A DNA stretch of 64,000 nucleotides from Sneathiella aquimaris (GTDB lineage Bacteria; Pseudomonadota; Alphaproteobacteria; Sneathiellales; Sneathiellaceae): assembly GCF_026409565.1 (NCBI RefSeq), contig NZ_CP112881.1, positions 2,031,501 through 2,095,500 of the forward strand, read 5' to 3'. This document shows, in pieces, positions 35,200 through 46,016 of the stretch. Position 1 is the first letter of the stretch. Every line of letters starts with the position of its first letter. The position numbers and the translations under genes were made by a program. The notes below the pieces were generated by a model, which was not told the origin of the DNA, ran no database searches, and was given only the letters and a program-made list of their open reading frames with translations.

Positions 35200-36726
35200 G
35201 TGCAGGATATAGTTGATCATCGAGACAGAAGTCTGGATCCCGAAGTAAAGTCATCCAAGAAACTCACCGCTGTTATTGATATCGGGTCTAACTCGGTGCG
35301 GCTTGTTGTTTTCGATGGGCCTTCACGTGTTCCAATGCCGAAATTCAACGAGAAGGTCCTTTGCGGACTGGGCCGGGATTTGGGGAGCTCTCAACTGTTG
35401 GGACAGGATGCGATGGATCAAGCCATGGCAGCCCTCCGTCGGTATGCGGCACTGGTTAATCAAATGGGAATTGACCGCGTTCTCGTTGCGGCGACCGCCG
35501 CGGTCCGTGAAGCAGATAACGGTTCTGAATTTGTCGCGGATGTCGAACAGGAATGCGATTTCAATGTTCAGGTGTTGAGCGGTAAACAGGAAGCTCGTTA
35601 TGCAGGATTGGGTGTTTTGTCCGGAATGCCATATGCACATGGGCTTGTGGGGGATCTGGGCGGCGGTAGCCTTGAACTTGTTAAGGTTGATGACCACCGC
35701 ATTGAAAACACGGCAACCCTTCCGTTAGGGGCGTTGCGATTGTGGCAAATGGATATGGATAATCAGCAACTTGCTGATTATCTGAATGATTACTTTTCAA
35801 AAGTGGACTGGCTTTCAGAATTGAAGGGCAAAAACTTTTACGTCGTAGGCGGGGCCTGGCGCGCCCTTGCCCGATATCATATCTCGAAAACCGGTCATTC
35901 GCTGAACATAATACACAATTATAAATTGTCGCTTCCAGAAATGCTTGAGACAATTTCCGAAGTAAAAGAGCTGTCTGACGATTATCTTCGGGCGATGCCG
36001 CTTGTTCCTAAATCCCGCGTCAGCACCATGAGAACTGCTGCAATTATCATGGAACAGCTGTTCACTATCATCACCCCGAAGAGCATTATTTTCTCTGCAA
36101 ACGGCCTGCGCGAAGGCATGCTTTTTTCTGAACTAAAAAAACCGGTGCGCAAGCGGGATCCGTTGCTGGAAGCCTGCCGCGATATGGCGGCCCGCGAAGG
36201 TCGTTTTGCCGAACATGGTGAAGAAATATTCAGTTGGATGAAAGGCGCATTTTATCACATCCCTGAGAAAGGGCAGCGTCTGGCACTGGCCTCTGCAACT
36301 TTGTCAGATATTGCCTGGTTGATGAGTACCGATTATCGGGCCCCGCAAGCGTTCAGGCGAATTTTCCGTGCGCCGTTTAGCGGCATTGGTCATAAGGGGA
36401 GGGCGATTGTCGCCCTCGCTGTATATGCCCGATATCGCGGCAATCTGGATGGTAACGCTCCAGAAGACGGATTGGCTCTGGTATCTGAAGAAGAACGCGG
36501 ACACTCGCTTAGCCTGGGTTTGGCTTTGCGCCTGTCTCACACTTTGAGTGGCGGTACCATTGGGATTTTACCGCGTACCAAACTCACAGTGGAGGGTGAT
36601 GTGGTTGTTCTTTATCTTCCTGAAGACCTTTCCATGTTGAGAGGTGTTCACGTTGAAAGCAGACTGAACAGTCTCGCTGCAAGCTTTAACAAGACGTCTG
36701 AAATCCGGATTATGAGAGATCGATAA
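35200..36726 (+). CDS. ppx: exopolyphosphatase / Ppx-GppA phosphatase
   Basis: Hydrolyses terminal phosphates from polyphosphate, and in related enzymes pppGpp. 508 aa from a GTG. The ASKHA-fold motifs are VIDIGSNSVRLVVFDG (phosphate 1), AATAAVREADNGSEF and GDLGGGSLELVKV (phosphate 2). The C-terminal ~200 residues form the HD-like helical domain of the longer Ppx. It is the partner of ppk just upstream. The last codons overlap the last codons of convergent rnd by 17 bases and lie inside a perfect terminator stem. Whether it also acts on pppGpp is not decidable here. Confidence 0.92.
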   Translation: MQDIVDHRDRSLDPEVKSSKKLTAVIDIGSNSVRLVVFDGPSRVPMPKFNEKVLCGLGRDLGSSQLLGQDAMDQAMAALRRYAALVNQMGIDRVLVAATAAVREADNGSEFVADVEQECDFNVQVLSGKQEARYAGLGVLSGMPYAHGLVGDLGGGSLELVKVDDHRIENTATLPLGALRLWQMDMDNQQLADYLNDYFSKVDWLSELKGKNFYVVGGAWRALARYHISKTGHSLNIIHNYKLSLPEMLETISEVKELSDDYLRAMPLVPKSRVSTMRTAAIIMEQLFTIITPKSIIFSANGLREGMLFSELKKPVRKRDPLLEACRDMAAREGRFAEHGEEIFSWMKGAFYHIPEKGQRLALASATLSDIAWLMSTDYRAPQAFRRIFRAPFSGIGHKGRAIVALAVYARYRGNLDGNAPEDGLALVSEEERGHSLSLGLALRLSHTLSGGTIGILPRTKLTVEGDVVVLYLPEDLSMLRGVHVESRLNSLAASFNKTSEIRIMRDR

Positions 36727-36745
36727 TCCGGATTTTATTGTCTTT
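36701..36745. terminator. terminator shared by convergent ppx and rnd, within coding sequence
   Basis: Perfect 13-pair stem AAATCCGGATTAT / ATAATCCGGATTT with a nine-base loop, followed on the plus strand by TATTGTCTTT. Both genes end inside it: the plus-strand arm codes the EIRIM end of Ppx, the minus-strand reading codes the KIRII end of Rnd, and both stop codons lie in the hairpin. The U-rich tail is better on the plus side. Confidence 0.8.
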
Positions 36746-37861
36746 AGCAGTAAAGCCGATTTTACCTTCTTTTAAGGCGAGAGCGTGCTGGCCAAAAACT
36801 TCATGCCGCCACCCTTTCAAGGCTGGTATATCAGCATTGCTGTCACTGGCAATTTTTTCCAGATCGCGGCTGTTACAAACGAGTTTTTGAGCGACGTTTT
36901 CTTCTTCGCATCGTGTTTTTAGTAATACCTTCAGCAGATCCATCAAAGGACCCAAGCCTTTGGGCATTTGTGCTTTCAATGCGACTTGTGGACAATCATC
37001 ATGCGGCATTTCTATGCCTTCATTGATAGCGGACAGCAGACCAGCGCCCATTTTTCCTTCCGCAAATTTCTTTCCGATCCCCCTTACATGAGAGAGTTTC
37101 TCTGCGTTCCGGGGCGGATTTGCTGCAATTTCCAGCAAAGCTTCATCCCTGAGAATGCGATTGCGCGGAATATTCTGATGATGCGCCTGTTTTTCCCGCC
37201 ATGCCGCTGTTGTTTGAAGGATGGCCAGAAAACGTGGCTTGTTATTTCTGGCTTTGATTTTTTGCCAGGCTTTTTCCGGCGGCAGAAAATAGGTCTCTGG
37301 CGATTCAAGGATCGCCATTTCGGATGTTAGCCATTGGGACCGACCCGATTTTTCAAGCTCCGCCTTAAGATGCTGATAAACATCGCGCAGATGGGTTACG
37401 TCGGCTTCGGCATAAGACAACTGCCGCTCAGTCAGGGGGCGGCGTGACCAGTCCGTAAAGCGCGAGGATTTATCAATCCCATGTCCGGTAATTTTTGTGA
37501 CAAGCGTATCATAGCCAACGGATTCGCCAAATCCACACACCATTGCAGCAACCTGAGTGTCAAAGATCGGAATAGGGACATGTCCCGAAAGGTGGTGAAA
37601 TATCTCCAGATCCTGACGGCCTGCATGAAAAACCTTCAACACATTCGTGTTTTGCAAAAGCTTAAACAGAGGAGCTAAATCAATCCCATTGGCTAACGGA
37701 TCAATGATCGCAGATTCATCATCACTGGCAATCTGCACCAGACACAGTTCAGGCCAAAAGGTATTTTCCCTTAGAAACTCGGTATCTATAGTGACATAGG
37801 AATGTTTGGAAAGCCGTTGACATAAGTCTGAAAGAGTATCTGTCGTGGTCACAATCTGCAT
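36710..37861 (-). CDS. rnd: ribonuclease D
   Basis: 3'-5' exoribonuclease trimming tRNA precursors. 383 aa from the ATG chosen (MQIVTTTDTLSDL), which has AAAGAG upstream; 15 further codons are open but unlike the family. DEDD exonuclease motifs: TIDTEFLRENTFWPELCLVQI, VFHAGRQDLEIF and YAEADVTHLRDVY. An HRDC domain follows (about 200-290, WREKQAHHQNIPRNRILRDEAL and KLSHVRGIGKKF). It converges with ppx, overlapping by 17 bases, and is transcribed away from aspS. Confidence 0.94.
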   Translation of the reverse strand: MQIVTTTDTLSDLCQRLSKHSYVTIDTEFLRENTFWPELCLVQIASDDESAIIDPLANGIDLAPLFKLLQNTNVLKVFHAGRQDLEIFHHLSGHVPIPIFDTQVAAMVCGFGESVGYDTLVTKITGHGIDKSSRFTDWSRRPLTERQLSYAEADVTHLRDVYQHLKAELEKSGRSQWLTSEMAILESPETYFLPPEKAWQKIKARNNKPRFLAILQTTAAWREKQAHHQNIPRNRILRDEALLEIAANPPRNAEKLSHVRGIGKKFAEGKMGAGLLSAINEGIEMPHDDCPQVALKAQMPKGLGPLMDLLKVLLKTRCEEENVAQKLVCNSRDLEKIASDSNADIPALKGWRHEVFGQHALALKEGKIGFTAKDNKIRIIDLS

Positions 37862-38057
37862 GAAATTTATTACTCTTTTTAATCGTTGAACAGACGCTTT
37901 TGCCACTGTCCATGACGGTATTTTACAGGAAAGTTGAGATTAGCCCATTTTTTACCACAAAGGAAGGTTGGCCTTTGGAGAAAAAGCATGTAATACAAGC
38001 CCTTTGGTACTCACTATAGAGTATTTTGATCCTTGATAAACGCTTAAGAGAACCGTG

Positions 38058-39842
38058 ATGCATAGTTATCGTACACATACTTGCGCTGAACTTCGTGACA
38101 GTGACGTTGGTAAAACAGTCCGCCTTTCAGGCTGGGTCCATAGAAAACGCGATCATGGCAATCTGCTGTTTGTCGATCTGCGCGATCATTATGGAATTAC
38201 ACAATGCGTTGTTGAAACGGATGTTCCGATTTTCAAACAGGTTGAAGCTGCCCGATCTGAAAGTGTTATCACGGTGACCGGTAAAGTTGTCGCCCGGAGC
38301 GAGGACACGGTTAACCCAAACCTGCCAACGGGTGCAATTGAAATCGATATTACCGATTTTGCTTTGCAGTCTGCCGCCGATGATTTGCCCATGCCGGTCT
38401 TTGGGGAACAGGAATATCCGGAAGATATTCGCCTGCGTCACAGATATCTCGATTTGCGCCGGGAACGGCTGCATAACAATATCATCTTGCGTTCCAACGT
38501 GATCTCAAAACTGCGCAGCAGTATGATCGATCAGGGTTTCATGGAATTCCAGACACCTATTCTGACGGCGTCTTCTCCGGAAGGGGCACGGGACTTTCTG
38601 GTTCCAAGCCGGATGCATCCTGGCCAGTTCTATGCACTGCCTCAGGCACCGCAACAATTCAAGCAGCTGGTAATGATGTCTGGTTTCGATCGGTATTTCC
38701 AGATTGCACCTTGTTTCAGAGATGAAGATGCACGTGCGGATCGTAGTCCAGGTGAATTTTATCAGCTTGATATTGAAATGGCGTTTGTAACGCAGGACGA
38801 TGTTTTTAATGCTGTTGAGCCGGTTTTGACAAATGTTTTTCAGGAATTTGCCGGTGATCGTCGGGTTGAGACACCATTTGTCAAAATTCCTTTTGACGAA
38901 GCAATGCTGAAATATGGTTCTGACAAACCTGACCTTCGTAACCCCATCCTCTTGTCAGACGTCACAGAAATATTCAGAGGCTCCGGCTTCGGTTTGTTCG
39001 CTGGCGCTGTTGAAAAAGGGTCTGTTGTTCGAGCTATTCCTGCACCAGGTGCGGGAAATCGGGCACGGAGTTTCTTTGATAAAATGAACGATTGGGCCCG
39101 TAAGGAAGGGGCCGGTGGTCTTGGCTATATCATCTTCAAGGATGGAGAAGCGAAAGGACCGATTGCGAAAAACCTGGATGCGGAACGTATCGCAAAAATC
39201 CAGGAAACCGCGGGCGTTAAAGACGGTGACGGTATCTTCTTTGCATGCGGAAAAGAATTGGAAGCAGCTGAACTGGCAGGTAAAGCCAGAAATATTGTCG
39301 GCACTGACCTCGATATTTGTGAAAAAGATGTTTTCAAATTCTGTTGGGTCATTGATTTCCCAATGTACGAATATGATGAAAAAGAGAAAAAACTCGACTT
39401 TAGCCATAACCCGTTTTCAATGCCACAAGGTGGCCTTGAAGCATTGGAAACAATGGATCCGCTGGATATCAAAGGCTACCAGTATGATATCGTTTGTAAC
39501 GGTATTGAACTGTCTTCCGGTGCAATCCGGAACCACCGTCCAGACATCATGATGAAGGCGTTTGAAATCGCTGGTTATGATCCCCAGGTTGTTGAAGACC
39601 GTTTTGGTGGCATGTTGAACGCATTCCGTTACGGCGCGCCTCCGCATGGTGGTATTGCCCCAGGTGTCGATCGTATTGTTATGTTGCTTGCTGACGAGCC
39701 AAATATTCGGGAAGTGATTTTGTTCCCAATGAACCAGCAGGCGCAGGATCTGATGATGCAGGCGCCAGCACCGGTTCCAGCGAAAAACCTGCGCGAACTG
39801 CACGTTCGGACGGTTATGCCTGAACCAAAAGCAGAGAGCTGA
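38058..39842 (+). CDS. aspS: aspartate--tRNA ligase
   Basis: Class II synthetase charging tRNA-Asp. About 594 aa, bacterial type: N-terminal anticodon-binding OB fold ([23 protein letters not shown]), class II core with [16 protein letters not shown] (motif 1 region), [20 protein letters not shown] (motif 2), the bacterial GAD insert around 290-400, and [14 protein letters not shown] (motif 3). GTG and ATG are adjacent at the start; the ATG is preferred. As in most bacteria without asnS it might be non-discriminating, which needs a genome-wide check. It is followed by a strong terminator. Confidence 0.97.
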   Translation: MHSYRTHTCAELRDSDVGKTVRLSGWVHRKRDHGNLLFVDLRDHYGITQCVVETDVPIFKQVEAARSESVITVTGKVVARSEDTVNPNLPTGAIEIDITDFALQSAADDLPMPVFGEQEYPEDIRLRHRYLDLRRERLHNNIILRSNVISKLRSSMIDQGFMEFQTPILTASSPEGARDFLVPSRMHPGQFYALPQAPQQFKQLVMMSGFDRYFQIAPCFRDEDARADRSPGEFYQLDIEMAFVTQDDVFNAVEPVLTNVFQEFAGDRRVETPFVKIPFDEAMLKYGSDKPDLRNPILLSDVTEIFRGSGFGLFAGAVEKGSVVRAIPAPGAGNRARSFFDKMNDWARKEGAGGLGYIIFKDGEAKGPIAKNLDAERIAKIQETAGVKDGDGIFFACGKELEAAELAGKARNIVGTDLDICEKDVFKFCWVIDFPMYEYDEKEKKLDFSHNPFSMPQGGLEALETMDPLDIKGYQYDIVCNGIELSSGAIRNHRPDIMMKAFEIAGYDPQVVEDRFGGMLNAFRYGAPPHGGIAPGVDRIVMLLADEPNIREVILFPMNQQAQDLMMQAPAPVPAKNLRELHVRTVMPEPKAES

Positions 39843-39850
39843 TTATTTAA

Positions 39851-39888
39851 GTTGAAAGCCTGGAAAAACCGGGCTTTCAACTATTTTA
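39851..39888 (+). terminator. aspS intrinsic terminator
   Basis: Stem GTTGAAAGCCTGG / CCGGGCTTTCAAC, 13 positions with one wobble, loop AAAAA, then TATTTTACC. It starts nine bases after the aspS stop. Confidence 0.88.
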
Positions 39889-39939
39889 CCAAAATTTTAA
39901 TTTTGTTAATGATTTGCCGCATAATATTAGCGCTTCTCA

Positions 39940-41640
39940 ATGAAGGGCTGTACTGTGGTTGCATCAGAAAAACTAAACTCCCTAAAAGATGATAAAGAAC
40001 GCTTTGTGGCCTTTTCGTTTGCCGCAGCCGACTTGCTTATCGAGTTGGATGACAAGGGAAAGATTTGTTTTGCGTCTGGTGCCGCAAAAGGGATTACCGG
40101 AAAAACATCAGAAGAACTTCATGGAACCGATTTTACGGATGTTCTGGACCCGCTTGATCAACGAGTGATTTCGTACCTTTTCAAGAATATGAAAGAAGGG
40201 GAGCGTATCAGTCCTGTTGCTGCCCGGATGAAAAAATCCAATGTGACTGCCGTTGTCGGTGCCTGCAGTTTACCGCGAACGCACGGACATTTATATCTGA
40301 CCCTCAATGTTACTGGATTGCCCGCTGCACAATCTTTGGCCGTCAATCGGGACGAAGACACGGGTTTGCTTGACAAAAATGACTTTATCACGCTGGCCAA
40401 TGATCAATTATCAATTGCATCGGAAACGGGACAAGACCTCGAACTCACCCTTTTAAATCTGTCCAATCTTGGGGATATGGCGGCAAATGTCTCGGAAAAC
40501 GACATGGGCGAGTTTCTGCACAAAATTGGTGCCGTCATGCGTAGCTATTCCTTCGGGGGCGATTCTGCGGGCCGTATTGATGAAGATAAATATGGTGTAC
40601 TGCACAATAAAAGCTTTGATGAGTCCCTTCTAAAAGAGAAGGTAGAGACGATTTCGAACGAGATGGCACCGGGTCACGGAGTGAAAGTAACCCCGAGTAC
40701 GGTTGATCTTGATAAAGGGAATCTCTCCTCAGAAAATGCCAGCCATGCTCTGATGTTTGTGATCAATAGTTTCGTTGCAAAAGAAAATGGTAGCTTTAGT
40801 ATTGAAAACCTGGCCGATGGCTTACAGGGCCGGATGGAATCGACAATGAACAGGATTTCAAGCCTGAAAAATGTTTTCAAACGTCATGATTTCAGCCTCG
40901 TCTATCAGCCCATTATTGACCTGAAAACAGAAGACATACATCACCACGAGGTCTTGTGCCGATTTGCGGATGGTGAATCACCATTTGAAACAGTGACCTT
41001 TGCCGAAGAAGTTGGAATTATCCTGGATTTGGACCTTGCTGTATCCAAAAAAGCCATCGATTACGTTTCAGGCTTTCGCCAGAAAGGGTACGAACATCCT
41101 AAAGTTGCCATTAATATTTCCGGCCATTCAATAGAATCTGATGGGTTCGTTGACTCGCTCTTATCAATGCTGATGACGGCACCAGACCTACATCCCTTTA
41201 TTGGGTTTGAAATTACTGAATCAAGTCAAATAAAGGATCTTGTGAGGGCTGAACGTGTTATTCAACAGATCCGAAAAAATGGTATTGAAGTCAGTCTGGA
41301 TGACATGGGAGCAGGGGCAGCCTCTTTCCAATATATTCGGGCGATTAGTGTCGATCATGTAAAAATTGACGGGGCTTATGTTCGCGATGTTCTGAACAAT
41401 GAAAAAGACGCCGCAATTTTACGCTGCATGGCCCGCCTGTGCCAGGAACTCAAAATCGGCACCATAGCCGAAATGGTCGAAACCAAAGAACAGGCAAACT
41501 ATCTTAAATCACTGGGGGTTGATTATGGACAGGGTTGGCTTTTTGGAAAGCCACAACCTGAAATCGTAACATCCAAGAAAAAAAGAAAGATTTCCATGAA
41601 TGCCCGAAAAAAAGGAGTTACCTTGAGTTGGGGATCCTAA
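39940..41640 (+). CDS. PAS / degenerate GGDEF / EAL protein
   Basis: Soluble cyclic-di-GMP signalling protein, 566 aa. Residues ~20-115 look like a PAS fold (LIELDDKGKICFASGAAKGITGK). Residues ~140-290 align with a GGDEF domain, but the signature reads GRIDEDKYGVL, so cyclase activity is unlikely. The EAL domain (~310-555) keeps the expected residues: Glu in HHEVLCRF, Asn in AINISG, Glu in FEITES, Asp-Asp in LDDMGAGAASF, Lys in VKIDG, Glu in IAEMVET and Gln in GQGWLFGKPQPE. I therefore predict a c-di-GMP phosphodiesterase with an inactive, perhaps GTP-sensing, GGDEF. It converges with nrdJ. The C-terminal ~15 residues are basic. Confidence 0.88.
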   Translation: MKGCTVVASEKLNSLKDDKERFVAFSFAAADLLIELDDKGKICFASGAAKGITGKTSEELHGTDFTDVLDPLDQRVISYLFKNMKEGERISPVAARMKKSNVTAVVGACSLPRTHGHLYLTLNVTGLPAAQSLAVNRDEDTGLLDKNDFITLANDQLSIASETGQDLELTLLNLSNLGDMAANVSENDMGEFLHKIGAVMRSYSFGGDSAGRIDEDKYGVLHNKSFDESLLKEKVETISNEMAPGHGVKVTPSTVDLDKGNLSSENASHALMFVINSFVAKENGSFSIENLADGLQGRMESTMNRISSLKNVFKRHDFSLVYQPIIDLKTEDIHHHEVLCRFADGESPFETVTFAEEVGIILDLDLAVSKKAIDYVSGFRQKGYEHPKVAINISGHSIESDGFVDSLLSMLMTAPDLHPFIGFEITESSQIKDLVRAERVIQQIRKNGIEVSLDDMGAGAASFQYIRAISVDHVKIDGAYVRDVLNNEKDAAILRCMARLCQELKIGTIAEMVETKEQANYLKSLGVDYGQGWLFGKPQPEIVTSKKKRKISMNARKKGVTLSWGS

Positions 41641-41673
41641 AAAAAGGCGACATCCAAAAGTTTAGATGCCGCC
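41639..41673 (-). terminator. minus-strand terminator, nrdJ side
   Basis: Read on the minus strand: GGCGGCATC, ten-base loop, GATGTCGCC (one mismatch), then seven T. The T-run overlaps the stop codon of the plus-strand EAL gene. It should stop transcription from nrdJ before it runs into the EAL gene. Confidence 0.7.
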
Positions 41674-41820
41674 CAAATAATCACAGACTCAAGTAAAGAA
41701 ACTAACAAGCTCGTGAATCAAATCATTGTCGGAGTAAAACAGGTTCTGCAGGTCCTGCAAACAACAACTTGATCCCTACAAACACGCTACATTACCAGGT
41801 ACACAACGTTAATTTTATAC

Positions 41821-41851
41821 TGGGTTCTTTGTAACTGACTTACAAAGCCCA
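41821..41851 (-). other. hairpin abutting the nrdJ stop codon
   Basis: Perfect CTTTGTAA / TTACAAAG stem with a five-base loop, extended by TGGG / CCCA across a two-base bulge, immediately after the nrdJ stop. The tail (GTATAAAATTAA on the minus strand) is only weakly U-rich, so it is a 3'-end stabiliser or a weak first terminator. Confidence 0.45.
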
Positions 41852-44800
41852 TTAAGAACAACCGCTTGTGGAGCCACATGTATCACATTTCATACAGGTT
41901 CCGTTCCGCACCAAAGTGAAGTTACCACATTCTCCGCAACTATCCCCTTCATATCCTTTCATTCGCGCTTCGCGAACCTTATCCATTCGGCTTGATCCGG
42001 CTGAACCGGCTTTTTTGCCGCTGGACGCAGGTTTTGACCCTGACCCCGGTGTAGATGTTGGCGGTGGCGTCATAGTTGTCGCTGCTGGGGCCGCCGTTTC
42101 GGTCTGACCGACTGCCATGGACATGTTATTCAATCCGCCTTGCAAGACCTGAAAATTGTTAGAGCGCACATAACCGGTGGAGGCAAGATTGATGACATTA
42201 CCCAAAGGGCTGGAAGTTTCCTTGACTTCCTCGTCAGAGATTTCCGCCTGTGACTCACCGCCGCCCATGGCGTCAATATGCAGATCATCAACAACAACAT
42301 GTGCCAGATCATTTCTGCCAAGATAAGAAATCGCCAGTTCACGGAACAGATAATCCAAAATTGAGGTAGACATCTTAATGGCATCGTTTCCTTCAACAAT
42401 CCCTGACGGCTCAAACCGCGTGAAGGTGTAGGCCTCGACAAATTCCTCAAGTGGAACGCCATACTGCAAGCCAATGGAGATTGCGATAGCGAAATTATTC
42501 ATCAAGCTTCGGAAGGCTGCGCCTTCCTTATGCATATCAATGAACAACTCACCAATAGAGCCATCATCATATTCACCGGTTCGCAGATATACTTTATGAC
42601 CGCCGACGACGGCTTTCTGTGTGTATCCCTTACGGCGCGTTGGCAACTTACGACGTTCGTTCGATAGACGTTCAACAATCCGTTCGGCAATAACCGTGCT
42701 TGCGACCGCTGGTGCCTCCTGAAGTTTTTCTTCCAGCTCCATCTCGTCCTCTTCATCAATTGATATGGCGGAGAGAGGCTGACTGAGTTTAGATCCATCC
42801 CGATAAAGGGCATTTGCTTTCAGACCCAGTTTCCAGGACAGAAGATAGGCGTCTTTACAATCTTCTACGGTAGAGGCGTTCGCCATATTGATCGTCTTGG
42901 AAATAGCACCGGAAATAAACGGCTGCGACGCGGCCATCATTTTAATATGGCTATCAACAGACAGGTAGCGTTTACCAATGCGGCCACATGGGTTGGCACA
43001 ATCAAATACCGGCAGATGCTCTTCTTTTAAAAGAGGCGCGCCTTCCAGTGTCATGGAGCCACAGCAATATGTGTTTGCCTGTTCAATCTGAGCGCGGGTA
43101 AAGCCGATGGCAGCCAGTAAATCAAAGTTATAATCATCGAGATCATCGGCATTCAGGCCAAGGATATCGGTGCAGAATTCTTCCCCAAGGGTGAATTTGT
43201 TAAACACAAACTTGATATCAAAGCTTGCGGCCAGTCCTTTTTCGATTTCCTGCAGAATATCGTCGGTAAAGCCTTTTTCACGAAGTGCTTCATGATTAAC
43301 GCCCGGCGCATCCTGCAAAGTTCCATGCCCAACGGCATAATTGATAATGTCCCGAACTTCCGAACGGCTATACCCCAGATTATCCAGTGCTTCCGGAACA
43401 ACCCGGTTGATGATCTTGAAATATCCGCCGCCTGCAAGTTTCTTGAATTTCACAAGGGCAAAATCGGGTTCGATCCCTGTGGTGTCACAGTCCATCACAA
43501 GTCCGATGGTTCCGGTTGGCGCAATTACGGTTGACTGAGCATTGCGGAAGCCATGTTTTTCGCCAAATTCTAGGGCTTCGTCCCATGAACGGATGGCGGC
43601 ATCTACCAATGTGGCATCCGGGCAGTTTTCAATATCAAGGGGAACCGGTTTTACGGTCAGGCCTTCATAATTACTGGATTTTCCATAAGCGGCCGTCCGA
43701 TGGTTTCGGATAACGCGCAGCATTTCAGCGGAATTTTTCTTGTATCCCGGGAAGGGGCCAAGTTCAGATGCCATTTCAGCACTTGTTTTATATGCTGTAC
43801 CAGTCATCAGAGCCGTAATAGAGCCACAAAGAGCCCGACCTTCGTCTGAATCATAGGACAGGCCCTGTGACATCAGAAGGCCACCAATATTGGCAAATCC
43901 TAAACCAAGTGTCCGGAATTTATAAGAAAGTTTGGCGATTTCTTCTGATGGGAACTGTGCCATCAAAACCGAAATCTCCAATGTAATTGTCCAGATCCGA
44001 ACAGCATGTTCAAACCCTTCAACATCGAAACTTTTATCCGGACGGCGGAAATTCATCAGGTTAAGAGACGCCAGATTACACGCTGTGTCATCAAGGAACA
44101 TATACTCTGAGCAAGGATTGGACGCATTAATGCGGCCATCTTTCGGACAGGTATGCCATTCGTTGATTGTTGTATCATATTGCAGACCAGGGTCGGCGGA
44201 CTGCCAGGCGCTTTCGCCAATCATTTCCCAAAGGTCGCGGGCTTTGATGGTTTTCGCGACTTTACCGTCAACACGGCGAATAAGATCCCAGTTTCCATCT
44301 TCCAGAACGGCTTCCACAAACTCGTTGGTAATCCGAACAGAGTTGTTGGAGTTCTGACCGGAAACTGTCAGATAAGCTTCAGAATCCCAGTCTGTATCGT
44401 AAGTGGCAAATTCAATTTCTGTGTAACCTTGCTTGGCAAACTGAATAACCCGCTGGATATAGTTTTCAGGGACCATTGCCTTACGGGCGCCAATAATCGC
44501 CTTTTTCAGTTCCGGATTTTCTGAAACATTAAAGGCTTCATCCCCCTCTGCGGAGTGACAGGCTTTAATAACGTTATTCAGGTGACGACCACAGAGTTTT
44601 GAACCTGCGACAAGCGCAGCCACTTTTTGCTCTTCTTTGGCTTTCCACTGAATATATTCTTCAATATCAGGGTGGTCGATGTCCAGTGTGACCATCTTAG
44701 CAGCACGGCGCGTTGTACCGCCGGACTTGATCGCGCCGGCAGCCCTATCACCGATTTTAAGAAAGCTCATCAAACCAGAGGACTTGCCGCCGCCAGAAAG

Positions 44801-45532
44801 GCTTTCACCTGCACTTCTTACATTTGAAAAGTTTGTGCCTGTTCCAGAGCCATATTTAAACAGTCGCGCTTCACGCACCCACAAATCCATAATCCCGCCT
44901 TCATTGACGAGATCATCGTCAACAGACTGGATGAAGCAGGCATGGGGCTGAGGATGTTCATAAGAATTAACGGATTTCTTCAGCTTGCCTGTCTTGTAAT
45001 CCACATAGGAATGACCTTGTGCGGGGCCTGAAATACCATAAGCCCAATGCAAACCCGTGTTAAACCATTGCGGTGAATTCGGCGCGCCCATCTGACGGGC
45101 CAACATATAGCGCATTTCATCAAAATACGCTGAAGCGTCGGCTTCGGTATCGAAATATCCGCCTTTCCAACCCCAATAAGTCCAAGTTCCTGCAAGACGA
45201 TCAAATACTTCAGTCGCAGATGTTTCCGGAACATACCGTTCTTCTTCTGGGAGATCTTTCAACGCTTCTTCGTCAGCAACCTGACGGGACAACCAATCAG
45301 GCACATCCGCTTCTTTATCGGATTTCAGACGGGCAGGGACACCGGCTTTACGAAAATACTTTTGCGCAATGATATCGCAGGCAACCTGAGACCAGTCAGA
45401 CGGTACATCGATATTGTCGAGCTTGAAAACGATCGAGCCATCCGGATTCCTGATTTCACTCGACGCCTGACGAAATTTGATCTTGGCATAGGGTGAAGAG
45501 CTTTCATCGGTAAATCGCCGTGTAATCCGCAT
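41852..45532 (-). CDS. nrdJ: vitamin B12-dependent ribonucleotide reductase
   Basis: Class II ribonucleotide reductase making deoxyribonucleotides with adenosylcobalamin, with or without oxygen. About 1226 aa from [11 protein letters not shown], with AAGGAC upstream; a further upstream ATG is rejected. Features: [24 protein letters not shown]-terminal region, [16 protein letters not shown], the catalytic-site [45 protein letters not shown], a TSCPD-like C-terminal domain ([24 protein letters not shown]) and a Cys-rich zinc-ribbon tail with four CxxC-like pairs ([15 protein letters not shown]). I found no cobalamin riboswitch upstream. An ATATCTTGT at 45713-45721 resembles half an NrdR box, but no second box at the usual distance is clear. 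Confidence 0.96.
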   Translation of the reverse strand: MRITRRFTDESSSPYAKIKFRQASSEIRNPDGSIVFKLDNIDVPSDWSQVACDIIAQKYFRKAGVPARLKSDKEADVPDWLSRQVADEEALKDLPEEERYVPETSATEVFDRLAGTWTYWGWKGGYFDTEADASAYFDEMRYMLARQMGAPNSPQWFNTGLHWAYGISGPAQGHSYVDYKTGKLKKSVNSYEHPQPHACFIQSVDDDLVNEGGIMDLWVREARLFKYGSGTGTNFSNVRSAGESLSGGGKSSGLMSFLKIGDRAAGAIKSGGTTRRAAKMVTLDIDHPDIEEYIQWKAKEEQKVAALVAGSKLCGRHLNNVIKACHSAEGDEAFNVSENPELKKAIIGARKAMVPENYIQRVIQFAKQGYTEIEFATYDTDWDSEAYLTVSGQNSNNSVRITNEFVEAVLEDGNWDLIRRVDGKVAKTIKARDLWEMIGESAWQSADPGLQYDTTINEWHTCPKDGRINASNPCSEYMFLDDTACNLASLNLMNFRRPDKSFDVEGFEHAVRIWTITLEISVLMAQFPSEEIAKLSYKFRTLGLGFANIGGLLMSQGLSYDSDEGRALCGSITALMTGTAYKTSAEMASELGPFPGYKKNSAEMLRVIRNHRTAAYGKSSNYEGLTVKPVPLDIENCPDATLVDAAIRSWDEALEFGEKHGFRNAQSTVIAPTGTIGLVMDCDTTGIEPDFALVKFKKLAGGGYFKIINRVVPEALDNLGYSRSEVRDIINYAVGHGTLQDAPGVNHEALREKGFTDDILQEIEKGLAASFDIKFVFNKFTLGEEFCTDILGLNADDLDDYNFDLLAAIGFTRAQIEQANTYCCGSMTLEGAPLLKEEHLPVFDCANPCGRIGKRYLSVDSHIKMMAASQPFISGAISKTINMANASTVEDCKDAYLLSWKLGLKANALYRDGSKLSQPLSAISIDEEDEMELEEKLQEAPAVASTVIAERIVERLSNERRKLPTRRKGYTQKAVVGGHKVYLRTGEYDDGSIGELFIDMHKEGAAFRSLMNNFAIAISIGLQYGVPLEEFVEAYTFTRFEPSGIVEGNDAIKMSTSILDYLFRELAISYLGRNDLAHVVVDDLHIDAMGGGESQAEISDEEVKETSSPLGNVINLASTGYVRSNNFQVLQGGLNNMSMAVGQTETAAPAATTMTPPPTSTPGSGSKPASSGKKAGSAGSSRMDKVREARMKGYEGDSCGECGNFTLVRNGTCMKCDTCGSTSGCS

Positions 45533-46016
45533 GTTAATCGTCCTTAAAGTAATCCCCAATTCTTGTGTCTTAAAAGGTGAATGAATACTCAGAACGCGAC
45601 CCGTGCACAGTCAGTAAAACTGATCTTAATGCACTACATCTGGTAGGCCTCCCCCTTCGAGACGCTAGGATGGTGCCAATGACATTCCCTTAAGTCAACC
45701 ACCTCATAATCCATATCTTGTAGTGAGATGTCCGTTAGTCGTCCACATGTCGTGGAATGTCGCAGTTTTGTTTCGTTTTTCTTTGGCAAGTAAAAAACGC
45801 CGTTCTCACATTTTTTTTATGGGGTGACCGAAAAACAACAGTTCGGTTAATCAGACTGAATTTCACAAGAATCAAAACCGCAAAAAGGGACACTGGAATA
45901 TAGATGTCACAGATTCATCGAAAATTGATCTTCTCTGGGTAAAGTTTGGCTGGACTGACAGGAAGTTGGATGCCATATTCCTGCAAATTATTGAGTTTCA
46001 GACGGAAGAGAACGCT
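45533..46016. other. divergent intergenic region nrdJ / NDUFA12
   Basis: About 480 nt holding the promoters of nrdJ (minus) and the NDUFA12 gene (plus). It contains a palindromic CCACATGTCGTGG at 45743-45755 and a hairpin ACCGAA / TTCGGT at 45827-45847 next to a run of eight T. There is no cobalamin riboswitch B12-box-like sequence on the minus strand, no tRNA and no credible reading frame. A weak -35-like TTGACT can be read on the minus strand (complement of about 45691-45697). I cannot define either promoter with confidence. Confidence 0.4.

Noticed and set aside
45560-45760. Cobalamin riboswitch upstream of nrdJ
   Set aside because: No B12-box-like or other conserved core segment could be read on the minus strand.
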